In this document: positions 1-12,300 of the stretch, piece after piece
Position numbering within the stretch: position 1 is the first letter of the stretch
Layout: each line of letters begins with the position of its first letter
Origin: Agapetus fuscipes
Lineage: Eukaryota > Arthropoda > Insecta > Trichoptera > Glossosomatidae
DNA: 64,000 nucleotides
NCBI GenBank assembly: GCA_951799405.1
Contig: OX637334.1
Coordinates: 8,928,001 to 8,992,000 of the forward strand
Reading direction: 5' to 3'
The notes under the pieces: generated by a model
The model's input: only the letters and a program-made list of their open reading frames with translations
Database searches by the model: none
What the model was told of the DNA's origin: nothing
Program-made: the position numbers and the translations under genes

Positions 1-99
1 AGAAATGGAAACAATAGGATTACTGAGAATCTGCTGCAGGTATAGCTAGCAGGCTTAAAAGCGTTCAAACGAGGAACTATAATAATGTTTAATACTAAC

Positions 100-359
100 T
101 TGCAGACATCATTGGTGTGGAAGTCATCCACCGGAGTGTTGGGATTGAGCGCCAGATGTAGCAAGGTCTGTCCGTCTCTGAGTCTCGCCTGGGTCTTGGC
201 TGCGCGGTACACAGCAGCTTTTGCTCCCTCCCCCCCGGTGCCCCTCTGTCCCCCTCCCTCCACTTCCCCGGCAGCGAGCAGTCTAGCAATCAGAGCTATC
301 AGGTAAAGCGCCGTCCTGATGTTGCCCTCATACTCCTCCTGCACAACCAACATGTACAG
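100..359 (-). CDS. Fem1b: Fem1b exon 10 (last visible)
   Basis: The exon is 260 bp, opening [20 protein letters not shown] and ending [12 protein letters not shown] plus two bases at an AA|GTTAGT donor. A Gly/Glu-rich insert ([16 protein letters not shown]) follows the [11 protein letters not shown] helix and is not a normal part of the family. The next exons are outside the window. Confidence 0.88.
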
Positions 360-3300
360 CTTCAACGGGTGTGAGTGCCAAACAAATATCACCGTTGATT
401 GACAAATTGATCAAACATTAAAATTGAAAGTATGAAAAGATTGTGACAGCATATTTAAAGAAAAGTGTTTGCTTTTAAATCATTGCCATTCAACGGTGAT
501 ATTTCTTTTCTGTGTTAGGTGTAACATTGGAAGCATTATATGCAATAATACTACATAACATAGGGTGAGGGTCTAGTTTATATCCTAAGGGTTGTTTGAG
601 GCGCAGATTAAACAACATATTGAATACAATACATGCAACGTATAAAGGATACAACAATACATAAAGGGACGGTGTGAACCTCAAACTTTTAAGGTAAACT
701 TCAGGTGTACAAGTCTGGGAAGTGCTCTATAAACAGTGTGAATTCTATTTCAAAATAAAATGTTAGTTACATATTTGACTTTGAACTAGAAAAGCTTTTT
801 CTCTTTTTAACTGTTTGGCTTTCGAATGAACGCAGCACAAATTTGAAAAACAGCAAACGTCACAGGTCTATGTGATTTTAGTCATAAGTAACCAATAACA
901 GAGTATTTGATGCCGGAGAGTTGCTTTCCGGGATCTGTTGCCGCGGTCTGTGGAAGCTAGAGCTTCCGGACATTTTGCTCATGTCTACGATGGGCTTCTT
1001 TGGGTTGTTTGCCTTTTCCCTAGCACAATTGTGATGTCACAATTTTGTTCTATTAGCATATGATTTAGAATAAAAAAAAAATTAAACCACTTAAAAACTG
1101 ACATGTTTTGGAAATTATTAATGATAATTTTGACAAAAACATAAAGATTTGATGTTTTTTTGATAAATATCATTTAAATACTTTAAAGCCTTATGTTACT
1201 GTGGACGAGGTCTCTGTTTTCAAAAGGCTTCAAGAAGTTCTGAAGTTAGTCTACAGTAAGTCCACAAAAAATTGACATGTTCTGTCGGGATATTCTGAAA
1301 TCGTAAACTATTGCATTGAAAATGACTATATTGTAATGCTGCACAACACTGAGAGATTTTTCAGCATTGCCACACCATAGAGAAGGAACCGGGTCTACTT
1401 ACTGATCCGGGACGTGAATTATATACAGCCAGTAGTACAACCACGCACTACATTGTTTTTGTATGTGACGTATCTATTTTCATCTGACAATAAATGCAAC
1501 TTTAAAAGATCTAAGGTGTTTGAATTTCTTTACAATTCAGAAGTGGGATATAATCCGCGACTCATTTTTTGTGTTGAAGCGATTTTGGTGAGATACTTTT
1601 TGTTTGATCTGCGATATTATAGACGCTTGTTGCGAGAATTTGTGTTTGGACGCTTGATGCGAATATTTTTGCTGGTTCTATTTCTTGTGTGTGCATAGAC
1701 GCTTTTTGTTATTTATATTTGTGCTGGGACGCTTTTTGTGTACGTTTTTGTTTGTTTTAAAGAAATTTTTTCGTGTTTGGACGCCGTGTCGCCATTTTGT
1801 TTTTGTTGTTTTTGCATTTTTGTTTTTCGCGTGTTAATTTAAAAGTAAGCAATGTCGAACGGCCGAGAGCCCGCCAGGAGGACCGAAGAGGATGAACCTG
1901 CCAGTGTTCTCTTTGAGAGGTTGCTTGAGACGCGCCTCGAAGGCATGCTTGCCAAATACATGGCGGAGAAGAGCGGTAGCAGCGAGCTTAGACAGCCACC
2001 TGTGGCGCCGGTGCCATCTTCTTCTGGGCCATCTACTTCTGCGCCCACTGTGCGGAGTGAGGTCATCCCAAAATTCGACCCGGATGACAAAGACTGCACT
2101 GTGTCTGCCTGGGTGCAGAAAATTGATGTCCTGGGGGAGGTGCATGGCTGGGACGACTACGCCAAGTCCTGCTACATGCAGACTAGGTTGAGGGGATCAG
2201 CTAAACGCTGGTTCGAGCAGCTTGAGAGCTACAGCCTGACGTGGAGTGAGTGGAAGGCGGCCTTGACAGGTGCCTTCCCTCGGCAAATAGAGTATGCCGA
2301 TATGCTGGAGGAGATGATGGGGCGGCGTAAGAGGGAGAGTGAGTCCATGACTCACTACTACCACAGCAAACTGCTGCTAGTGAGGAGATGCCGGCTGGAC
2401 AATGAGGCAGCCATATCCTGCCTCATTCGAGGGTTGCCCAGTGAGCTGCAGCCGTATGCCAGGAGCTTCAGGTGTGACTCGCCTGAGGACCTGTATGTGG
2501 GGTTCTTGTCAGCGCAGGAGAACTACAAGAGCCAGGACAAACAGGCGGCCAAGAGGAGTTTACAAGCGGGGACCAGTACCGGTCGACGGGCGCCGTTGCA
2601 AAGACCTGCTGCACCCCGGAGCATAACCTGCTTTAACTGCGGCAAGAGTGGCCACATTGCCAAGGCCTGCTGGCAGAAGGGCACTACTAGTGTCAAGCGG
2701 TGCCGTGGATGCGGAAAGACGGGACATCTCTTGGAGCAGTGCTTCCAGAGGAAAAAGTCCAAGGAGCCGAGTCTGGTATGTTTGCTAACATCTTTTTCCA
2801 CAGAGAAGTTATACTGGAAGGACATACTTGTGAATGGAGCACCGATGAAGGGATATATTGACACTGGAAGTCAATCCAACATTATTTCCAAAGGTGCAAA
2901 AGAGAAGTTGAATCTTGTGATGGAGCCGACAACAACTGTACTCAAAGGTTTTACTGGAGGAGTTACTGCAGCATTGGGAATTGTATCCTTTATCCTAAAA
3001 GTTGACGGTTTATTTCTAGCAACATATGCACTTGTCACAGATTGCAGCATGGGTGAAATAGATGTCTTGATTGGACAACCAATTGTTAATCAACTTGGTA
3101 TTCAACTTATCGTGAGAGGAGATATGGTAAAAATTATAGAGGACAAGGAGGAAAGTCCTTTGGAAAAGATAACCATTGGGACGGAGGAATCTACACAGTC
3201 GTGGGCTGTAAGGTGTTCAGAGGACGTGAGTATCCTACCTGGTATTGCCAAATGTGTAAAAGTTTATGTTTTAGGAGCAGTAGGAGAGATGTGTTTCACA

Positions 3301-6300
3301 TCAGCTGCCCGATGCTTTGAAGTGGGGAAGATGAGCTACCTCATTCCGAGCATCATAGTCGGATCTGGAGATTCTGAACTTGTTGTCCACAATATTGGAA
3401 GTGAGACGATTTGTTGGACAAAGGATCAGCTTCTCACAAGAGCTGTGGAGGCAGTAGAAGCAACTGAGGGCGATGAGGCAAGCCGAGGACCAGAAGTAAG
3501 GAGCACTTCTTGTTTTATTTTAGAGCACACTGATGTAGATGTTGGAGATATTTCTCTCCAAGAGAGAGCAGAGCTTAACAAGGTACTCGACACCTTTCAT
3601 TCATGTTTCGCCAATTCAACTACTGAACTTGGATGTACAAATCTTGGTCAAATGAAGATTAAGACGCTCAGTGATAAACCCGTCTACCATAAACCATACA
3701 GGTTGTCCGCATGTGAGCGAAAGGTGGTACAAGAAAAGGTTGACGACCTTCTTGCTAATGGAATCATCCGAGAGTCAGAGTCAGATTATGCTAGTCCAGT
3801 TATCCTAGTGCGCAAAAAGACTGGAGATTACAGATTATGTGTTGACTATAGAGCCTTGAACTCTATTACTGTGAAAGACAGGTATCCATTACCTCATATT
3901 GATGATCAGATCTGTAAACTTGCTAACAAGGTATACTTCACTAGTCTGGACTTAACGCAAGGCTATCATCAGATCCCTGTTGATAAAGACTCTATTCCAA
4001 AGACAGCATTCATTACACCAGATGGGCAATATGAATATTTGCGCATGAGTTATGGGCTGGCTAACGCACCTTCTGTATTTATGAGGGTTATTAAGAGAGC
4101 ACTGCAGACAATACCTAATGAGAATATCCTAATCTACATGGATGACATTCTAATACCAAGTGTTACAGTCAGTGAAGGATTGAGATTGTTGAAATCAGTA
4201 TTTGAATTGTTGAAAAGAGCAGACTTGAAGGTCAATTTGAAGAAATGTTCATTCTTGAAGACGGAAATAAGCTATTTGGGCCACGAAGTAACGGGAGATG
4301 GTGTAGCTCCTGGTTCAAACAAAACATTGGCCGTTGAAGAATTTAGAACTCCCAGAAATGTACATGAAGTCAGACAGTTTATTGGATTGACGAGCTACTT
4401 CCGCAAGTTTATCAAGGATTTTGCAAGTATTGCTCGCCCGCTGACAGAGCTTACGAAAAAGAATATGACTTGGATATGGGAAGATCCACAGGAAAGAGCA
4501 TTCCAAAAGTTGAAGGAAAAACTAGCTTCGCGACCTGTGCTAGCTCTGTATGACAATGAGCTCCCAACTGAAGTCCACACTGATGCTAGCAAATTGGGTT
4601 TGGGAGGAATATTGATGCAAATTCAAAGTAGCGGTGAGTTGAAACCTGTTGCATACTTCAGTCGAGTTACTTCCAAAGAGGAAGCTTTTTATCATAGCTA
4701 CGAGTTGGAAACTCTGGCAGTTGTTGAATCAATAAAGCGATTCAGAATTTTTCTAGTTGGAATACATTTCAAAGTTATTACAGACTGTACTGCTGTCAGA
4801 TCAACTTTTGCTAAAAAGGATATGATACCGAGAGTAGCCAGATGGTGGCTGATGATCCAAGAGTATGATTTGGAGATTGAATATCGTCCTGGACATCGTA
4901 TGAAGCATGTTGATGCATTGAGCCGTAATCCAGCTCCAGTAGATGTCAATACTATGATGATACAAGAGGATGATTGGTTACTTTCTTTGCAATTACAAGA
5001 TAGAAAGATCACATCCATATTGGAGCAACTAAACAGTGGAAAGGCTGATGCCGGTATTATAACAGATTTTTGTGAGAAAAATGGTAGATTGTACCGCAAG
5101 ACATTGCATGGAGACCGCCTTGTAGTACCAAGTATGGCTAAGTGGATGCTAATAAGGAAACATCATGATGATATTGGGCATCCAGGATTTGACAGATGTG
5201 AGAAACTCATCAAGAGTGAGTTTTGGTTCCCGAAGATGACTCGCTTTATTAGAAAATATGTGGCCGCTTGCATTAATTGTGCATTTTCTAAAGGGCAGTA
5301 TGGGAAGAAAGAAGGAAAACTCAATGTTGTTCCTAAGCCAGCCAAGCCGTTGCATACTCTGCACGTTGACCATTTGGGTCCTTTCCCAAAGAGTAAGAAT
5401 TGCAATAATTATGTTCTTGTGATTACAGATGCTTTCTCTAAGTTTGTGTTTGTTTACCCGACTCGCACTCTGAGTTCTGTGGAAACAATAAGGAAACTGA
5501 ATGAGATGTTCAGTATGTTTGGTGTTCCTACCAGAGTCATATCTGATAGAGGTTTGGCATTCAATAGTCGGCACTTTAAGCAGTTTGCCATCAGAAAGCA
5601 GTTTCGCCATATTTTAACTGCAGTGGCTACGCCGAGAGCTAATGGCCAAGTGGAGAGGACAAATCGCACCATATTGGATGCTATGCGTGCTTCAGGCACT
5701 GATGAGAGGTCATGGGATGGTGGTTTACCTGATATTATCTGGGGAATCAACAACACTGTGAATGCTAGTACCAAGTTTACCCCACACCAGTTGATGTTTG
5801 GACATGTAAGTCATATGTTAGCTGATGTTGGGGATGATCAAACTGAGGAAACTGTGGATGTTGCCAAAAGGTTGGAAGAGAGGCAAAAGGAAGCTGCAAG
5901 TAACATGGAAGTTGCTGCTCAGCGTATGAAGGCACAGTTTGATAAACGCCGTAAGGCAGCACGTAAGTATAACAAGGGAGACCTTGTATTGTGGAAGCAA
6001 GCTGTGACTAAAGGTGGAGCAGGAATCAACCATAAGATTGATCCTTTGTATGGAGGTCCTTACAGAGTGACTAAAGTTTTTCCAGATATTGATCGCTACT
6101 CTATTCGGAGCATCAAGGGTATGCGTGGATACAAGAAGTTCAGTGCATTGGTTGCTGTTGATGCATTGAGGCCTTACAAGGGAGCCTCAAAAGACTCAAG
6201 TGAGTCTGACAGCCAAGGGAGTGAGGTTGACAGAGATGACCTGATAGATCTCTTGGAAAGCTGATGTGAGAAGCCATTCTGTGGCTGTTGCAAGCGGGAT

Positions 6301-9300
6301 GCTTGTTGTGAACTACATGTGTTGTAGTGACTACATTTGATGTAGCGGAAGAAGCCATTCTGTGGCTGTTGCAAGCGGGATGCTTGTTGTGAACTACATG
6401 TGTTGTAGTGACTACACTTGATGTAGCGGAAGAAGCCATTCTGTGGCTGTTGCAAGCGGGAGGCTTGTTGTGAACTACATGTGTTGTAGTGACTACATTT
6501 GATGTAGCGGAAGAAGCCATTCTGTGGCTGTTGCAAGCGGGATGCTTGTTGTGAACTACATGTGTTGTAGTGACTACACTTGATGTAGCGGAAGAAGCCA
6601 TTCTGTGGCTGTTGCAAGCGGGAGGCTTGTTGTGAACTACATGTGTTGTAGTGACTACATTTGATGTAGCGGAAGAAGCCATTCTGTGGCTGTTGCAAGC
6701 GGGATGCTTGTTGTGAACTACATGTGTTGTAGTGACTACATTTGATGTAGCGGAAGATGCCATTTTGTGGCAGTTGACGAGCAAGAGGCTTGTCATGACT
6801 AACCCCAAGGACTGTTACTATGTAGCAGTTGGTAAGCTGCGTCTTACCTACTAACCATTCTTCAAGAGAGCTGTTACTCTTGTATTTTATGATGAGCTAC
6901 GCCTACATGTGATGTAGCGGGAGATGCCATTTTGTTGACTAATCCAAAGGACTGTTACTATGTAGCAGTTGGTAAGCTGCGACTTACCTATACTAACCAT
7001 TCTTCAAGAGAGCTGTTACTCTTGTATTTGCTGATGAGCAACGTCTCATCAAGATTTTTGATTTTGTTTTAAAAAGTGATGTCACTCCAGTGTGTCTGAT
7101 GAGTTCTGACTTATCGTGCAAGTCCAGTTAATTCTTGGACAGTGGTTTTTATTTTGTAATGTAGCACCGTCGTTTTGTGAGGACACAAACGGTGGTCAGG
7201 ATGGACGAGTGTAATGCTGCACAACACTGAGAGATTTTTCAGCATTGCCACACCATAGAGAAGGAACCGGGTCTACTTACTGATCCGGGACGTGAATTAT
7301 ATACAGCCAGTAGTACAACCACGCACTACATTGTTTTTGTATGTGACGTATCTATTTTCATCTGACAATAAATGCAACTTTAAAAGATCTAAGGTGTTTG
7401 AATTTCTTTACAATATATTTGGCATTGGCGATGTAAAGGTCTTGCACTTGGAATATAGGTACAGACAACTAAATGCTCCAGAAATAATATAAATTTGTAA
7501 ACAAAATAGTAATATTATGAATGTATAAATCGCTACAGCTTCACCCCTATTAATTACTCCTTCCCTCCCCCATCATAGCTCCACCCCCTACAATTTTCTC
7601 CTGAATACACAATTGTAGTTTTTAGATATTATATATTTTTGTCAGTTGTTCTCTTGAAAATGGTGTGTTAACACTTGGAATAACAATTACAAAAATCGGT
7701 TCCTGTATTTCTGGGAAGGTGGTGAAATATTATTTTTGTACATACCATGAGTGTTTCGTAGTCGTCTCGAGGCCCCGGGTTGTCCAGCTGCTTCCTGTTC
7801 CGCTGCAGCTCCAACGTGCACGCGTCCAGGATGGCCACCACCTGCGAGAAGAACTTCACATCAACACAATAGAGTGCGCCCTCATGCAAAAGTGTGAGGA
7901 CCAATCACGCGCGAGAGCAGTGACGGCCTTTATCCAGCAACCATGGTTACCTGATCAACGGGCAGATCTATGCCGATGTGGATCATCTGCGAGAAGACCT
8001 GCGCAAACCTGAGGAGGTCTTTCACAACGGGAACCTGAAATGTACACAAAAAAATATATTTGCTTATTTGAACAAAAAACACATCTATAAGTAAATTAAT
8101 TGTAGATTAAAGCTTTCACGGCCGGTAGTTAACATACTAACTTTTTTCCGAACTGTGTAGCCGTTGTCTGGTTGGTTTTTACTCCGTACAGTTTTGCCCA
8201 TAGGCCAGACCAGACCACGGCTACACAGCCTGGAAAAAAAGGTATTATGTCATCTTTAAATTGCAGTTTAACACAATGGCGTTAAATGTCCAAAAAATAA
8301 ACCATAAACAATTATATAAACTTTAAGTATAGATTACTTTGAGTCAAATATGTTTATCCACACCAAGTTTTGCGAACAAACCAGGTGGACTAATGAATAC
8401 AAAATGGTTGCGATACAAAATAAGTCGTTGAGGGTGTCATCGTGTAAAGATATGAGGGGAAGTTGGATGCAGGAATGATATATGTTAAGTCTGTATTATC
8501 TGGGGGTGTGCGGCTATTTCTTAAGAATTGCTTCCGTGAGAAAATCACTAACTAAAACTATCAAAATGTGTGCGCCAGTGGCAAAGGGTGCCATACAAGC
8601 CGGTTCCCATCGGCTTCCCTTTTAAAATGATGTAACAAAGTAGTTAAAAAATAATTATCATTTTTGCCTCATTTTAAACGGGAAAACGATGGGAATCAGC
8701 TTGTATGGCACCCTTTGCCACAGATTCCATGTAGAGATGACATTTTAGTAATGTTAACATCGCAGAGATTTTAGCATTTCTCACACTTGGCCTGTTATCA
8801 GTGAAGTCAGACTCGGAGCATTTTTGCTCTTTTTTAAATTAACCGATCTATGCATATGAACGCATGCGATACACAAACTTTGAGTGTACTATTCTGCTAC
8901 ATCCCGTATCGCGTACGTGCTTGAGAAAAAATAATATATTTGAAAACTACAAACCGCCTGGCATCAACCTGAGTTCCAAAGTCACGTCATTACAAGTCTA
9001 GACAAGTAGAAACTCAAGGGCAGGCTAAGCGTTCGGTTGTTAGACATTTTGTAATTTTTCATACATACTCTTCAAAAGTTTTTTTTTTTTTAATCTATTT
9101 CTAGGAAAGTAACCTGAAGGTAGGGGGGTTAAGGAAGATTTGAGTTGATTTATGAAATCAACTTATCATTTATTCGCATTAAAACGGTTTTGAATCCTTT
9201 ATATTATATATCAATGGTTTTATTATTTTTTTGGTCACGTATAAATAAATGATGGGAACATCTGTACCTGGTTTTCTTGCCTCAGTGCCAAGGCATGTCC

Positions 9301-12300
9301 CCACAGAGCCCTACACCTGTCAAAGCGCGCGTTATCTGCAAAAACGGCGCCCCGAAACACCACGGGGTGTGGCAGCTCAGGGCACGCTCTGCCCAGCACT
9401 CTCTCCCTCACCGCCAGGCCCTCCATGTGCAAGGCATTCGCGTCCTCGGATATCGCTTCTAGCTCCTGCAAACAGTAAAGCAACATTCTTACAGCACAAA
9501 TGCTTTTTACTTACTCATTTTTCTTCTTGTGTTAGATAAAATGAGTAAAAACCTTAACAGATAAGGTAGAAAACAGTTTGACTGCACCAAGATCTAAATA
9601 GCTGATGCAGCATATTAGGTTTGTTGAGGATTTGTATTATGTGGGCTACCTTCAAAGAAGAGGTAACAGTGGCATCCATCAGGCATCTTAATAACCTTAA
9701 CAATTAATGGAGCCAGCTGTGAGATGCATTCTTTGAGGAATCAGACCGGCACGGTCAAGGTCACCCCGCTTGTTTAACAACCCCACTACAATCTGACAAA
9801 CCTTATCTATCTCAGTTAATACAAGCACTTTGAGTCGCTGCTGTCCTCTCTTATCTCCATCTAATCTAATCTAAGCTGCAAAGATATATATCATTTAAGA
9901 TTTACATTAAATGCATTCCCACAAGCAGACATGTATAATTTCGCGCTAACACATGCCGCATGTGGATCTACAATATAAAAACCCAATCTCAAATGAACAT
10001 AAGCCCTGCAACTCTTACCGTCCTTCCCTGAAACAGGGGTGACATAGGCAAAGTAAACCATTTTTTACAGTATGGGTGGTCAGCCGCATAACAACCTATA
10101 AGTCAAGGAACAAATGTAGGAACAAGGAACAGAATCTCCATGCTGTGTCTTATGTACATGACTTAGCATGTAATTATATAAGTGTTTACCTGTAATGTGG
10201 TGCACTCTCTCCAGTTGTCGTAGGCAGGTACAGGGGGCGCAGGGACTCTGGGCACAGGCTGCAGGTCCCCGTTGCCCTCTCTCATCTCCATGCTGCGTCT
10301 CATGTACATGAAGGCCAACTTAACATGTAAAAACATGGAGAATTAAAAATGGTTACAAAGATACACAAGTGGATAGCGGCTAAATAAATCCGAGAGAAGA
10401 ATATTCATGATAGAGCTGGCCGTCAATGCCTTTCAAGTATGAAGTTGATCTCCCATACTGAAAAATATTGTTTACTTTTGGAAATGTCATCCCTTTTTCA
10501 GGGAAAAGCAAAGCGAATTGCAGAATTTAGGTTCATTTAAGTTTTGGATATTCTTTGGTATGCATGCAGTATACGTGTACACTTGTTTGTACATGTGGGC
10601 ATGCATAAGGTGTAAATCTTTAATGTTAATCATTGTAGCTTAGTATTGCAGAACCTCAGTTGGCAGGAAGTGTAGACTGTTGGGATAGCAATGGGTGTAA
10701 TTCAAATCAAGATGTGCTTTGGACATTATCAGATCGTTGAGTAGTTTAGAAAAATAATACTTACAGAAAGGCAATAGAATTCCTTGTCATTGGCAAAGGA
10801 TGCTCCTAACAGTTCCATGGCCTTGATGGACTCTTCTCTTGTGACCTCAGGCTGCTCGATCAACAGTTCTACCACATCTCGGCGAGTGCGCTCCGCAGCA
10901 CATATCAAGGGGGTCATGCCTGCAAGAAAATAATCAATCATAAAAATAACTTCTAATATAATGTCATGAAAACTTCAATTTACTTAACTAAATGAACAAT
11001 AACAACTCAAGTAACAAAATTAAATTTTGATACAATTTACTTTTTTTAAAGTTTATTTTGAACGCAACACATTTTGGAAGAGGCAGTGCCTGCCATCTTC
11101 AGGTGTAAATAGAAACTAACACGTCACAAAAAGTACAAAAATGTGTGGGCATGATTAATTATCTACTGAAGGGGTGAAAGTTTCACCGACAGTAAGAAGG
11201 AATTTTGGAGGTGGATCAATGCGGATAGAAATAAATCTTCTGCATTGACCACTCCGGGAGTCAAAAGTGCTGCCGGTGAGATGGTATGGGAGAATGAAGA
11301 AGTATGCAAGAGATGGAAGAGCTATTTTCAAGAAATTTTTGGCCAGGGTGAAAGAAGAATTTATGAACAGACAGATGAAGAGAATGAATTGAAGATTTTG
11401 AAAGAAGAAATGAAACTGTCTATTTCACGTCTGAAGAATGGGAAGTCTGCTGGGTTTGATGGTATAAATGGTGAAATGTTGAAAGCAGGAGGTGAATGTG
11501 TGATAGATTGGATGTTTGAATTATGTAAGCTTTGTGTGAATGCAGGAGTAGTACCGATGGATTGGAGGAAGGCAGTCATTGTTCCCATTTACAAAGGTAA
11601 AGGGGACAAAAAAGACTGTCAGAACTTCAGACCAATCAGTCTACTCAGTATACCAGGAAAAGTCTTCTGTAAGGTGATTATAAAAAATGTGATTCTGACT
11701 ACTAGCAAAAGGGGTTCCGATATACAGTCCGGCTTTATGGCCGGTAGAGGCTGTGTTGATCAGATTTTCACTCTACGACAACTTGTTGAAAAACAATTGT
11801 CGGTGAGGGGGAAACTATTCACGGCCTTTGTGGATCTAGAAAAGGCTTTTGACTCAGTGGACAGAGGTATGTTGTGGGATGTTTTGAAAGCATACGGAGT
11901 GAATGGAGCTCTACTCAATGCGGTGCATGCGAACTATGAGAATAGTATGGCGTGCATTCGTATTGATGGTGAGTATAGTGAATGGTTTGAAGTTTTTAAG
12001 GGTGTAAGGCAAGGATGTGTGATGAGCCCATGGCTATTTAACATAGTCATGGACAAGTGTGTTCGAGATGCTAGACTTGATGATTGTGGATTAATGATAG
12101 GAGAGAGCAAAGTGAGCGTTCTACTGTATGCGGATGATGCAGTCCTTGTATGTGATTCAGCAGTGGAATTGCAAATGATGCTCTCTAGATTGAACGAAGC
12201 TTTGAAAGGTAATAATTTGAAGTTGAATGCAAGAAAAAAGGTCCCAAAGGTCCATCCAGCCTTACAGCAACTGGGTCTTGCTTGAGTATTGGCGCTTTGT

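Larger units (their letters stand above)
1332..7412 (+). mobile_element. Intact Ty3/gypsy LTR retrotransposon
   Basis: The 6081-bp element has identical-looking 203-bp LTRs (TGTAATG...TTTACA) and a 4-bp target duplication ATAT at 1328-1331 and 7413-7416. A 317-bp leader, one uninterrupted gag-pol frame and a 945-bp 3' region with tandem repeats lie between the LTRs. It sits in Fem1b intron 9 on the opposite strand to that gene. Identical LTRs and intact catalytic motifs indicate a recent, possibly active insertion. No env-like frame follows pol. Confidence 0.96.

Noticed and set aside
6140..6808. Minus-strand 222-codon repetitive frame
   Set aside because: It is an artefact of the 81-bp (27-codon) tandem repeat in the gypsy 3' region. 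The frame follows the period, not protein conservation.
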